Positions 48,428-58,813 of a DNA stretch of 64,000 bases are shown here, one piece after another; within the stretch, counting starts at the first letter, position 1, and each line of letters begins with the position of its first letter. The position numbers and the translations under genes are program-made. The notes beneath the pieces are model-generated. The model searched no databases and was not told the DNA's origin. It saw only the letters and a program-made list of their open reading frames with translations. The DNA is from Flabesymbios commensalis (taxonomy: Eukaryota > Annelida > Polychaeta > Terebellida > Flabelligeridae): assembly GCA_964017125.1 (NCBI GenBank), contig OZ024915.1:76525319-76589318 (forward strand), written 5' to 3'.

Positions 48428-48500
48428 AAGATAAGATAAGATAAGATTTATTTTAAGTCGCACATGCTCAACATCCATCAGCAACTTCAGAAGGAAGCTA
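48428..48500 (-). mobile_element. Probable LINE or SINE 3' tail
   Basis: Minus strand: GTGCGACTTAAAATAAATC then CTTAT-type repeats (TTATCTTATCTTATC). AATAAA running into a pentanucleotide tail. Confidence 0.4.
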
Positions 48501-48597
48501 TAGAAAAAACAAGGAGTGCAGCGTGTAATGCGTTGATAAGCTGACCTCCTTAGAACCTAAATGGTCTCTCTCCCACACAGGAATATGAATGTATGAT

Positions 48598-48687
48598 TAG
48601 ATCAACGTTGTATAAATGCTGGTACAACGTCGATGACGTTGTATCAGCATTTATGCAACGTTGATCCAATGCATTGTGTTGGCTGGG
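48598..48687. mobile_element. P palindrome copy
   Basis: CAACGTTGTATAAATGCTGG, CGTCGATGACG centre, ATTTATGCAACGTTGATCCA, TTGTGTTGGCTGGG; a sequence variant of P with CAACGTTG arms. Confidence 0.65.
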
Positions 48688-48809
48688 AACATGGACTTGT
48701 GATTTGTCCGCATGCAGTCCTTGTTTCCCCAATTCCCTTCTCATCTGACAGCGGATATGGGACACTAAATGTGACTAACTCACTGTATTACTGGCCTGTC
48801 ACCGTGGAA

Positions 48810-49060
48810 CTGTATGCTACATGCGATGATTGTATGCCACTATACGCCACATGCAATGATTACATGCCACTGTATGCCACATGCAATGATTTTGCGCCAG
48901 TGTATGCCAAACGCAATTTTTTTATGTCAATATATGCCACACGAGGTAGTTGTATGTCACTAAATTCCACATGTATTGCCTGTATGCCACTTGATGCCGC
49001 AAACTGTTTGATATCACGAAATATCACAACACCTGTATGCCTCTAGATGCCACACACAAT
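48810..49060 (+). repeat. Minisatellite, 30-bp unit, about seven copies
   Basis: GATTGTATGCCACTATACGC then CACATGCAAT, degenerating to the right. The + frame is open (48633-49046) with a 10-residue repeat (DCMPLYATCN) because the unit is a multiple of 3. It starts inside a P element, so it is not a credible gene. Confidence 0.75.
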
Positions 49061-49130
49061 GTTTTCTGTGTCCATGTATATCCCGATCCTGTTTTGTACT
49101 GTTTGTATGCTCTGTCACATAATGACTTAA

Positions 49131-49407
49131 GTATAGGATAAAGCCCGAGGAGCTCTACATTCTTAGCTGTGAAAAAGGTCGAGGCCGAGGCCTTTTTCAC
49201 AGCTAAGAAAGTAAAAATCTTAGAGTTTTAACCGACTTAAAACACATCCAACCATAATGAGGATCCCTCATAATCAACACCTGACTGATTAATAGTATCA
49301 TAGGCCTTACATGATAATTGGCCTGTACCAGGTCAACAATAACTCTCCATTCCCGGCTTAGAATGTAGTGGTCGGACAAAGAAAATAATATAGTGGTGTG
49401 TTTTAAT
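49131..49407 (-). mobile_element. H1 repeat, full length
   Basis: GTATAGGATAAAGCCCGAGG, hairpin ATTCTTAGCTGTGAAAAAGG / CCTTTTTCACAGCTAAGAA, AACAATAACTCTCCATTCCC, TAGTGGTGTGTTTTAA. Inverse orientation relative to the others. Confidence 0.75.
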
Positions 49408-49749
49408 ACCACTACAAGTCACGTTAAACTACTGCATGCCACATACATTTAAACGGAGTAAGTTTAAGAAAAGTAAATTATAAAACGCGTTCCACAACAT
49501 GATGTCTTTATGTCTTATCTATTATTTTGCCAGCTACATGTCACGATACAATGTGATGAAATAATCGACATTGCCATCTGATTTCGGGTTCATGTTTTGT
49601 TTGTGAAAACCGTGGCTTAACTTTCAGTCACTACATATACTTGATCCCAGTAAAATCTAACCATGCACTGTCTTTGACGCTGTCCACCATTGGTCTAACA
49701 AAGATAAACGTCTTCAGTGGCTCCTATGTGTATATTGACACGCAAATAC

Positions 49750-49810
49750 AGACAGTTGTAACTGCTTACTTCCCAAGTAAGCAGTTACTGCTGTTTGCTT
49801 TTCCACGTCA
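49750..49810. repeat. R palindrome
   Basis: AGTTGTAACTGCTTACTT / AAGTAAGCAGTTACTGCTGT around CCC. Confidence 0.7.
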
Positions 49811-49984
49811 GTTTGTCAGTTTCAGTTAATAGAATGTCCAGACACGCGGGTCAGTAGGTGATGGATTTGACGGCTTATATTACTAAGCCCACAGGATAAA
49901 GAGCTGGTTCCAAGGCAAATGACGTCAATGACACAATAAAATTGACCTTATCAAGAAAATGAATGGATTCAGAGGCGATAGCGG

Positions 49985-51412
49985 TTACCAGGGGTTACCA
50001 GTAGTTACTAGGGTCACCAGTGGTTACTAGCGGTTAGAAGGATGGATTACAGATAGTTACAATTGGTTACCAAGGGTTAACAGCGGCTATACCATGCTTA
50101 CCAGTAGTTGCCAGTCGTCACCAGTGGTTACCAAGGTTTCTATGGTTACCAGTGTATACCACGGGTTACCAGTGGCTATCAGAGTTACCAGTAATTACCA
50201 GGATTACCAGTGGTCATCAATGGTCACCAGTGGATACTAGTTGTCACCAGGGTTACCAGTGGTCACCACTGGTTACCAGTGGTTACCAGGTATACCAGTC
50301 GTCACCAGTGGTCACCAGTGGTTACCAGGGTTACTATGGTTACCAGTGGTTACCATGGGTTATCAGTTGTTACCAGGGTTACCAGTGGTCACCAGTGGTT
50401 ATCAGTTGTTACCAGGGTTACCAGTGGCTACCACGGGTTCCCAGTGGTTACCATGGGTTATCAGTTGTTACCAGGGTTACCAGTGGTCACCAGTGGTTAC
50501 CAGTTGTTACCAGGGTTACCAGTGGTCACCAGTGGTTACCAGTGATTACCAGGTTTACCAGTCGTTACCAGTGGTCACCAGTGTTAACCAGGGTTACTAT
50601 GGTTACCAGTGGTTACCATGGGTTATCAGTTGTTACCAGGGTTACCAGTGGTCACCAGTGGTTACCAGTTGTTACCAGGTTTACCAGTCGTCACCAGTGG
50701 TCACCAGTGTTTACCAGGGTTACTATGGTTACCAGTGGTTACCATGGGTTATCAGTTGTTACCAGGGTTACCAGTGGTCACCAGTGGTTATCAGTTGTCT
50801 CCAGGGTTACAAGTGGCTACCACGGGTTGCCAGTGGTTACCATGGGTTATCAGTTGTTACCAGGGTTACCAGTGGTCACCAGTGGTTACCAGTTGTTACC
50901 AGGGTTACCAGTGGTCACCACGGGTTACTAGTGGTTACCATGGGTTATCAGTGGTTACCACGGGTCACCAGTGGTCACCAGTGGTTATCAGTGGTTACCA
51001 GGGTTACCAGTGGTCACCAGTGGCTACCAGTGGTTACCACGGGTTACCAGGGGTTACCACGGTTTACCAGTGGTTACCAGGGTTATCAGTGGTTACCACG
51101 GGTTACTAGTGGTCACCAGTGGTTATCAGTGGTTACCAGGGTTACCAGTGATCACCAGTGGCTACCAGTGGTTACCACGGGTTACCAGTTGTTGCCAGGG
51201 TTATCAGTGTGGACCACGGGTTACCAGTGGTTACCAGTGGTTATCAGTGGTTACCAGGGTTACCAGTGATCACCAGTGGCTACCAGTGGTTACCACGGGT
51301 TACCAGTTGTTACCACGGGTTACCAGTGGTACCACGGGTTACCAGTGGTTACCAGGGTTACCAGTGGTTACCAGGGTTACCAGTGCTTGCCAGTGATCAC
51401 CAGTGGCCAGTA
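49985..51412 (+). repeat. Long minisatellite of about 10-bp GGTTACCAGT units
   Basis: Around 140 units of GGTTACCAGT, GGTCACCAGT, GGTTATCAGT or GGTTACCAGG with occasional 9-mers. Nearly every unit holds a GGTNACC palindrome. As 10 bp cycles through the reading frame, all three + frames are open for long stretches (up to 342 codons, 50241-51269) with one shared 10-residue theme (VTSGYQWLPG). No start context, introns or flanking homology: satellite DNA, not protein. Longer higher-order repeats of about 110-150 bp are visible (TTACTATGGTTACCAGTGG at 50330, 50594 and 50720). Confidence 0.9.
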
Positions 51413-51544
51413 TCAAAAGTGGTAATAATGGTTTGTAAATGTAAGATTGTCTTTGACAATTAATATATTGACCGTACTAAATATAAAATACACAGTAGGA
51501 AAGCCTCAAAATATAATGAGCGCTGGTATGAAAACAATTAGTTT

Positions 51545-51600
51545 TGCGACGTCTGACCGACGTTAAACCAACATTGATTCAACATCTTGTTTCTGCTGGG
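51545..51600. mobile_element. P palindrome, right half
   Basis: GACGTTAAACCAACATTGAT, TCAACATCTTGTTTCTGCTG. Confidence 0.55.
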
Positions 51601-51613
51601 TCTGTGAAGTAGA

Positions 51614-51862
51614 ACTAGCCTCAGTGGCTGAAACAGGTTACAGCCACAGATTGACCGCGTACAAAATCGTGGGACATTGCTTTGGACTGTCATATAATGA
51701 TATATATTTTCTTTGGACTGTCAGTAGCATTTCAGTTACATGCCCGCATGCTCAGCTCAGAGGTCGCACAGTCATTAAAAAGTTTTGGACATTTTTCGGA
51801 CCTTGGGGTCGGGATCGCTCTCAGTCACCGCCATGTTGGATTTTTCGGGTAAAGCAAATAGT
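51614..51862 (+). mobile_element. B1 repeat copy
   Basis: CTAGCCTCAGTGGCTGAAAC, GATTGACCGCGTACAAAATC, TTCAGTTACATGCCCGCATG, CGGGATCGCTCTCAGTCACC. A 12-bp word (TTTCTTTGGACTGTC) is duplicated internally. Confidence 0.7.
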
Positions 51863-51904
51863 AGAACACGCTCTGCAAAATTGCCACCTCAGACCAATTA
51901 AGGC

Positions 51905-51988
51905 CTTGAGACAATGCCAGGTTAATGTTGGTCCCTCGTCTGCCACTCTAGCCCGCCATGACCCCAACATGTTGAGTTTCGTGGGAGG
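51905..51988. mobile_element. P palindrome copy, diverged
   Basis: ACAATGCCAGGTTAATGTTG, GTCCCTCGTCTGCCACTCTA, ACCCCAACATGTTGAGTTTC. Confidence 0.5.
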
Positions 51989-52315
51989 TTGACTCTGATT
52001 TTGCCTGGAGACTTAGAATTTATTACATTACATCCAGTTTATATCCAGACATAGCATCGCGTGCTTTGCATGCCATCGCCGGGTATTAATCCATATAGAT
52101 TGTGGATCCCGACAAATATAGCCATATGTATAAGGTCAACGCCGGGGGATGCTGTGTGCATGGTGCGGCAAGGGAGGGTGGGGGTATAGGGCCGCATGGT
52201 GTAATATCAGGCTCAGGAGGGCGGGGCATTCATGCGGGGGGTCAACCATCCATGTCTTGTTATAGATTGATGATCTATTTTTATATCCTGACATATATGA
52301 GACCACCTCAGTGAG
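51989..52315. other. No feature recognised
   Basis: A G-rich patch at 52140-52245; no gene or repeat assigned. Confidence 0.4.
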
Positions 52316-52405
52316 TACTAGATATTTACCCAATACTGGTTTAATGTTGGTAGACGCTTGGCCCAATGCTTAAACCAGCATTGGGCCGAAGTCTCATGTT
52401 TCCTG
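52316..52405. mobile_element. P palindrome copy
   Basis: TTTACCCAATACTGGTTTAA, GGTAGACGCTTGGCCCAATG, TTAAACCAGCATTGGGCCGA; core shortened. Confidence 0.65.
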
Positions 52406-52690
52406 ATTTACTGCCATTGTCCAAAATCACATAAAATTCTTTGTCCCATTCTCAGTTTAACATCCCTTTCGCTGTGTTATTGTGCTGGACAAAACCAACA
52501 AGATCAGTCATCAATTAATATTTCATCCGACAGAAATATCAATTTTGAGTAAAATGATATGATCACGGTGTCGTATAATGTGATATTTAATTCCATTTCG
52601 ACTTTGCTATTTTTGTGTTTTGACCCCCCCCCCCCGGTTTGACTCAGCGGCCAGATGTCGCCCATTGACACCTGTCTCTGTTTATAAAGG
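52406..52690. other. No feature recognised; C14 tract
   Basis: Poly-C run near 52624-52637; otherwise unassigned. Confidence 0.4.
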
Positions 52691-52691
52691 T

Positions 52692-52762
52692 CAGACAAAG
52701 TCAAACAGCAGCAACTGCTTACTTCAAAAGTAAGCAGTTACTGCTGTTTGTCTTTGTGCAGC
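52692..52762. repeat. R palindrome, clean copy
   Basis: CAAAGTCAAACAGCAGCAAC, TGCTTACTT / AAGTAAGCAGTTACTGCTGT, TTGTCTTTG: about 30-bp arms around the loop CAAA; defines the full R unit. Confidence 0.75.
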
Positions 52763-53266
52763 GGAATGAAGAGCATACAAGCCAAATCAAACATGTGCCA
52801 TGTACGTGACAAAAGCCAGTTTTCTTATGATATAGGAGCGTTTCAAACCATGACGTTAGAACAGACCTAAAAAACGGCACTATATTTGAAATATATGGTA
52901 TCTGAGAAATGATGTGTTGAGATAATTCATCTTTCATATTGTTGAAAACTAGAGTATAATTTTTCAGATTTTTTCAGTTGGCCTATAACCATTTATTCCC
53001 GAAAAAAATGATGTTTGAACTCGATATTTTGAATGCTTCTTGTCGAAACAATGCCGTATTTATTCAGATATTTAAAATATTATGTACGGTTTTAATGGAA
53101 ATCTTACCGGTTAAACGTATATTTTAAGCTTGTGAAAGCAAATGTAAAAAAAAAATGCAATCATGAAAATAGACATATCACAAATTGAAGCATTTCAATG
53201 AACTGAGCATCTTGTACAAACAATGTAATCGTTTTCATTGGCACTTCATTTGGCTTGTAGCACGCT
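52763..53266. other. No feature recognised
   Basis: A+T-rich; none of the window's repeat families present. Confidence 0.4.
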
Positions 53267-53414
53267 TTAACCCTTAAAGCGCTGAATTATTTTTATGAAA
53301 ACGATGGAGGCCAAACGGTTATTTTTAATTTCTAATCAGCATAAACGTCTTTGGTAGTTCTTTCTGATTCATTTGAATACCTATGGTATGGGCCTATTAC
53401 CCTGTCAGGGTTAA
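53267..53414 (-). mobile_element. T1 MITE lacking its hairpin (148 bp)
   Basis: TTAACCCTTAAAGCGCTGAA, ACGATGGAGGCCAAACGG, TTTGAATACCTATGG, then directly CCTGTCAGGGTTAA. Both TTAA ends kept, hairpin removed. Confidence 0.75.
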
Positions 53415-53754
53415 ACTATATATACACGCGTCTAGCAGCATAAGAGTTAGGCTAACAAAAATGTGACAGACAGAGCCTCAAGCCTTCTTCATGTTCTTTG
53501 CCAAAGGTAAAACTTTAGAATCCCGCTATCTGGGGTCGAATCCTGTCTGATCGAAGATGGTCTGATATACTACGATTCTTCTTTCTCATTGAATTGATTA
53601 TTGATCCTAGTTTGACCTTCTTGTAAGCCCATATTATTTTATTTTTTATGCGTTATATAATCGTTGTTATAAGCGTAAATGAATTCAAAGGCGGTTTTAA
53701 ATTGTTCACATTTTTGCCGTTCAGTACGCTCTATGCTTGAATGGATATAACAAT
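53415..53754. other. No feature recognised; tRNA-like T-arm
   Basis: TATCTGGGGTCGAATCCTGT near 53527-53546 resembles a B-box, but no A-box at proper spacing was found. Confidence 0.35.
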
Positions 53755-54204
53755 TTAACCGCCAAATTAGTTAACCCTTTGACTTCCAGGCCGGGGTGCA
53801 TACCATGATCCAGATATACTGTTGTAGGAGTTCTATTTTTCGTCATTTGAAGCTGGAATTGCTAACTCAATTTCCAGCTTCAAATGACGAAAAATACATA
53901 AATGTAGTATATATTAGACGAAAATTTGTGTCATTTTATGGTTACGTTCATTGACGAATGACGACGGAAATTTCCGTCATGTATGGTAGTGAAAAGGTTA
54001 AGGGGATCTTTACCCGCTTGATGTCGTTGACGCGATCCAGAATTTCAAACGGATAAAAATTATCCAAATGGAGGTCAACGAATTTGAAATCTGACCGATC
54101 GATGTCACGTTTCATTTTCAACATGTTCAAAAGCTAATATTTAATAAGCTAAAATTAAAATATAAAAAAAAAGAGTAGAATCGGGACCTGTGGTTAAAGA
54201 GTCA
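53755..54204 (-). mobile_element. T2 MITE carrying a T3 insertion
   Basis: The left tip TTAACCGCCAAATTAG (53755-53770) is separated from the rest (GGGGATCTTTACCCGCTTGA, TGACGCGATCCAGAATTTCA, TGGAGGTCAACGAATTTGAA, CGATGTCACGTTTCATTTTC, end GACCTGTGGTTAAAGAG) by a complete T3 element with TTAA on both sides. Confidence 0.75.
53771..54001 (+). mobile_element. T3 TTAA-type MITE, full length (231 bp), nested
   Basis: Same length as 8198-8428 and about 97% identical by eye (6 differences). Bounded by TTAA on each side within the T2 host, a direct view of the target duplication. Being nested it is younger than T2. Confidence 0.9.
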
Positions 54205-54795
54205 ACCACTCCAGCTTCTGGTGAATGTGCATAATGTATTAAGCATGTTTCTTACCAAACGAAATACGATACGATATCGTGTTTCAGATACTGTGTGTCA
54301 GATACTGTGTGTCAGATAAGGGATATGGGGGTTTTTTTAAGAAAATATTTTGAAGCTGGAATTTGCGTCAGTAATTTGCGTCAGTAATTTGCGTCAGTAA
54401 TACCAGCTTGATGAATGAAAAAGAAGAAGCAAATATTTCAGCAACACACGGTTTAAGAGTGGGAGAGGGATAGGGCTGTGTGTGGTGGTGGTGGTGATGG
54501 TAAGCGATCGATCTGAAATCAATAAACTCCTACGCAGTAAATCTCTGACGCAAACGATCGTTTTGATCTGATGTATGCTTATAAAAGGGCAACTATTGTC
54601 ACATAAAACTGACTTTTGTCACAAAAGATCTTATCTTTTATTTTTGTGAAGTTGACGATACAAATCTTAAAGATCGAGAATGAAACCATATACTACATCA
54701 TTTTAATTTTGTTGTACAGTACTTGGTTGTGTTTTATGTGATGCAATCTGGGTTGTCATAATTTGCCATCTTGCTTCTACAAAAGCACATCATGA
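54205..54795. other. Mostly unassigned A+T-rich DNA
   Basis: A T3-like stem (TTGAAGCTGGAATTTGCGTC) with AGTAATTTGCGTC triplicated lies at 54348-54412. GTGTCAGATACTGTGT is doubled near 54290. Confidence 0.4.
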
Positions 54796-54925
54796 TCACG
54801 CAAAGTGAGGTCAAAAAGGTCAAAGGCAGAACACGAGATCAAGGTCACGTCAATAAAAACCCAAATGAGTTCAATAAGGTCAAAGTCTGGACAATCAGTT
54901 CAAAATCAGATCAGTAAGTTCCTGT
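54796..54925 (+). repeat. Degenerate AGGTCA-rich segment
   Basis: AGGTCA or close variants recur: AAAAGGTCAAAGGCA, ATCAAGGTCACGTCA, AATAAGGTCAAAGTC, with looser AGTTCA words. Irregular spacing. Confidence 0.5.
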
Positions 54926-54927
54926 GG

Positions 54928-54984
54928 AGATTCACATTCCATGAAGATTCACATTTCAAGGATATTCACATTACACAACATATG
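54928..54984 (+). repeat. Short tandem repeat interrupted by SINE and D1
   Basis: GATTCACATT(T/C)CA(A/T)GGA-type units, about 17-20 bp, three times. The same motif (GATTCGCATTTCAAGTAGATTC) resumes at 57866 on the far side of the insertions. Confidence 0.6.
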
Positions 54985-55192
54985 ACATGCATGTGATTTA
55001 AGGCCACCTTTCCCCACATATAGGCTAAACTGGGTCAAGAGAACCTCCCGAAGAGGATGGTGAGATGAATAGACTGACACTGCCCTCCAGACACAGAATT
55101 CGAAATTCGAGCCCTGGTGGTCTAAAGCCGAGCACGCTACGCGGTCACGGAGCCTTCCCGCTATATTGAATCTCTCTTTAACAACTACACCA
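54985..55192 (-). mobile_element. S1-type SINE, 5' end abutting D1
   Basis: TTTAAGGCCACCTTTCCCCA, ATATAGGCTAAACTGGGTCA, GGTGAGATGAATAGACTGAC, central module with a small deletion (CTACGCGGTCACGG), head reduced to TTTAACAACTACACCAGG. The head's GGGGCCC coincides with the tip of the D1 copy that follows. Confidence 0.7.
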
Positions 55193-56524
55193 GGGGCCCG
55201 TTTCACTAACATTCACTGATCTTTAGGCAAAATTATCCTTAGACTAAAGATCATGCAGTGTTCTAAAGATATTTCTGTCTGACTGTTTCACTAACGCGAT
55301 CTTTACTTTATATCTTAATCTTTATCGCCATGTGCCAAAGAATTTATGCACGATCATCATATCACAGGATACACCACAACATCCGTTGTTTTTGACCAAT
55401 CTGACGACAGCTGCATGACATCATTGTTTTGTAAACATTCACCGGAGCACGTGTAGTCTACCATAGAATAATGAAGCACTACCAATAGGCCTAGGTTCTT
55501 TGTTTTTAAATGTAATTAAGTCAGTCAAGTTTTGAGATAATAATATTAAGGATATATAAAATATAATAATAAATTACGTAATTTCTACACTCTAGGCCTA
55601 ATTATATTCAGATCAAGTTGAATAACAGTAAATGTATATCAATCTCGTTGGACCGTGCGTCAGACCGTGACAGTACAAGAGCACAGGGTAGGCCTATTGG
55701 TAAATATGAAGGTAGGCCTATCGACGCCTACCTGGTGAAATTATAAATTCAATTATAGGCATACGTTATATTAGCCTAACTTCACAATGCGCCACCCCTA
55801 TAATGTAATTTGCCTAGGCCTATATTTTATAGCCTCTGGGAGAAAGGCAACCAAGCATGTCGATCGCCTGCCTGTATGAGATATAGGGCCTATGGTATAT
55901 TTCACCTACCAGCACATACCGCATCATATAGGCTTAGACTACGCATTATTGTAACACACACGAAACTTGTACAATGTCTGGTTAGGAATACTAGGCCTAT
56001 ATATCTACCAGCTACCGCCACATAACTGAGGCTTTGTTTAGATTAGGTTAGAATCAAATATTCTAGATCGCTATAGACATTTATTCTAGAGTTGAATAGG
56101 TATAAACAGTAGGCCTAGAGTAGCCTACATCAATGTTGTAGATAATCAGCGAAACTGTGAGTAAAACGAATAATTAATTCACGAAAAAATATAGCATGTG
56201 ATTAGGCCTACAACTTTTATCATTGATGCGCTGTCGTTTTCTACGCAAATGATAAAATACAGAGTCAAATTCATGAATAAACATATGTTAACCATCGTCT
56301 TTAACTGTTTAAAGAGTGCCCCCGACCACTCTTTAAATCTCGTCTTTATAACTAAAGATTTCTCCTTAAAAATCTTTAGTGAAACGGGTCACTTAAAGAT
56401 CACTCCTTAAAGATCGTTCGTGAAACAGTCAACTCTTTAATTAAGGATAAGTCTTTATTTAAGGAGGATTTGGCGTTTTAAAGATCGTTTTTGCCTTAAA
56501 GATCGCTTAGTGAAACGCTACCCT
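55193..56524 (+). mobile_element. D1 DNA transposon-like element, copy 1 (1332 bp)
   Basis: Starts GGGGCCCGTTTCACTAACAT; right end AAGATCGCTTAGTGAAACGC then TACCC. Imperfect inverted ends (GTTTCACTAA, GATCTTTA) with dense AAAGATC(T/G)TTAA-type repeats in the last 240 bp. The A+T-rich interior has many TAGGCCTA words. On the minus strand MFIHEFDS, FYHLRRKRQRIND is kept as in the other copies. No domain recognisable, so superfamily unknown. Confidence 0.75.
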
Positions 56525-57863
56525 GGGGCCCGTTTCACTAACATTCACTGATCTTTAGGCAAGAATATCCTTAGACTAAAGATCATGCAGTGTTCTAAAG
56601 ATATTTCTGTCTGACTGTTTCACTAACGCGATCTTTATCTTATATCTTAATCTTTATCGTCATGTGCCAAATAATTTATGCACGATCATCATATCACAGG
56701 ATACACCACAACATCCGTTGTTTTTGACCAATCTGACGACAGCTGCATGACATCATTGTTTTGTAAACATTCACTGGAGCACGTGTAGTCTACCATAGAA
56801 TAATGAACCACTACCAATAGGCCTAGATTCTTTGTTTTTAAATGTAATTAAGTCAGTCAAGTTTTGAGCCAATAATATTAAAATATAATAAAATATAATA
56901 ATAAATAACGTAATTTCTACACTCTAGGCCTAATTATTTTCAGATCAAGTTGAATAACAGTAAATTTATATTAATCTCGTTGGACCGTGCGTCAGACCGT
57001 GACAGGACAAGAGCACAGGGTAGGCCTATTGGTAAATATGAAGGTAGGCCTATCGACGCCTACCTGGTGAAATTATAAATTCAATTATAGGCATACGTTA
57101 TATTAGCCTAACTTCACAATGCGCCACCCCTATAATGTAATTTGCCTAGGCCTATATTGTATAGCCTCTGGGAGAAAGACAACCAAGCATGTCGCCTGCC
57201 TGTATGAGATATAGGGCCTATGGTATATTTCACCTACCAGCACATACCGCACCATATAGGCTACGCTTAGACTACACATTATTGTAAACACACGAAACTT
57301 GTACAATGTCTGGGTAGAAATACTAGGCCTATATATCTACCAGCTACCGCCACATAACTGAGGCTTCGTTTAGGTTAGGTTAGAATCAAATATTCTAGAT
57401 CGCTATAGACATTTATTCTAGAGTTGAATAGGTATAAACAGTAGGCCTAGAGTAGCCTACATCAATGTTGTAGATAATCAGCGAAACTGTGAGTAAAACG
57501 AATAATTGATGCAAGAAAAAATATAACATCTGATTAGGCCTACAATTTTTATCATTGATGCGCTGTCGTTTTCTACGCAAATGATAAAATCCAGAGTCAA
57601 ATTCATGAATAAACATATGTTAACCATCGTCTTTAACTGTTTAAAGAGTGCCCCCGACTACTCTTTAAATCTCGTCTTTATAACTAAAGATTTCGCCTTA
57701 AAAATCTTTAGTGAAACGGGTCACTTAAAGATCACTCCTTAAAGATCGTTCGTGAAACAGTCAACTCTTTAATTAAGGATAAATCTTTATTTAAGGAGGA
57801 TTTGGCGTTTTAAAGATCGTTTTTGCCTTAAAGATCGCTTAGTGAAACGCTACCCAGGGCCCC
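56525..57863 (+). mobile_element. D1 element, copy 2, head to tail with copy 1 (1339 bp)
   Basis: Very similar to copy 1 throughout (scattered substitutions and indels, a few percent by eye). Ends CTACCCAGGGCCCC. The minus-strand frame here runs 67 codons (57413-57616). The junction ACCCTGGGGCCCGTTTCAC has no host sequence between copies. Confidence 0.8.
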
Positions 57864-57902
57864 AACGATTCGCATTTCAAGTAGATTCACATAATATGCG
57901 AA

Positions 57903-58001
57903 CACGCCACGTTGTCTCAATGTTGTCGTTATGTTGATCCACTGTTTGCTATGCTGACCCAGCATTACAGCAAATTTGGGCAATTTCTCATGTTTACTGA
58001 T
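57903..58001. mobile_element. P palindrome copy, diverged
   Basis: GTTGTCTCAATGTTGTCGTT, CCACTGTTTGCTATGCTGAC, CAATTTCTCATGTTTACTG. Confidence 0.6.
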
Positions 58002-58029
58002 ACATATGCATATATATACAGATTTTATG

Positions 58030-58125
58030 ATCTGATGAGCTTCGCTAGGCCAACCCCATGTATGGTTTCGAACATAGGACCCCAGGGGTTGGGGTCAACC
58101 AGCTACCTCTCCTACTAATGGTATT
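58030..58125 (-). pseudogene. tRNA-like relic
   Basis: Minus: GGAGAGGTAGCTGGTTGACC (A-box-like), then TCCTATGTTCGAAACCATAC (B-box-like, T-loop TTCGAAA). Arms do not form a full cloverleaf by eye. Pseudogene or SINE head. Confidence 0.4.
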
Positions 58126-58246
58126 TCTACAGTAATTGTCCCTGTTCTTTATGGGATAAATTTCATCAGCTGAAGAAGCTAATGATTCTCTTAAATCTCA
58201 CAAGATATTGCCATGGTTACCACAAAAGGAAATTGGATGCTCCTTT

Positions 58247-58267
58247 GCTCCCCCCCCCCCCCCCCCG
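58247..58267. repeat. Poly-C tract
   Basis: About 20 consecutive C; similar runs at 2264, 5976, 31853, 52624 and 59551. Confidence 0.8.
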
Positions 58268-58324
58268 CGTAGATGGTGCCGGTGTCCATTTTGATGGTAT
58301 GTCGCCGTACAAAGTCAAACAGTA

Positions 58325-58560
58325 GTAAACATGGTCAACAAAGTGTGAGCCTTCAGGCGAGCATGTACAATAACGCTTGTATTTTCTCACTCCATCAAGC
58401 ACACGGATCAAGTCAGAGATAATATCTTACAACAAATTAGTATTTAAACATAAGACAGTCACACGCTTGTATTTCCTCTCTCCCATAAGTCAGACATGAC
58501 ATAACCGCCATGCATTGCAATTCAAACTACAGCATGAGTGAGATATGGCCTGATAAATGA
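58325..58560. mobile_element. F1 repeat fragments
   Basis: ACAAAGTGTGAGCCTTCAGG, CTTGTATTTTCTCACTCC, then a second CTTGTATTTCCTCTCTCC with CATAACCGCCATG. Confidence 0.45.
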
Positions 58561-58748
58561 AATGAAATGAATCGGGCTTTAGGCCACCTTTCTGCACATA
58601 TAGGCTAAACTGGGCAAGGAGAACCTCCTGAGGATGGTGAGATGATTGAGATGACACTGTCCTCCAGACACAGGATTCGACCGGGAACCGAACCCCGAAC
58701 TCTGGCGTGAAAGGCAGCGGTGCTAACCACTACCCTAGGGCCCCCGCC
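58561..58748 (-). mobile_element. S1 SINE with deletion between its two B-boxes
   Basis: The body and tail are normal up to CAGACACAGGATTCGA, which joins directly to CCGGGAACCGAACCCCGAAC of the head. About 110 bp between the two tRNA-like modules are gone. Confidence 0.8.
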
Positions 58749-58813
58749 AATATGGCCTGATACCATAGTGAAAACCACAGCACAGACTGGGATAAACTCC
58801 TTGATTCTGACGT

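Noticed and set aside
48633-49046. 137-codon ORF with Cys-containing repeats
   Set aside because: Starts within a P palindrome and runs through a 30-bp minisatellite.
50152-51463. Several long + strand open frames (up to 342 codons)
   Set aside because: All lie in a 10-bp satellite and overlap in three frames with the same repeated peptide.
51624-51992. 122-codon ORF similar to one at 30987-31328
   Set aside because: Similarity arises because both are the same B1 repeat; both frames run on into unrelated repeats.
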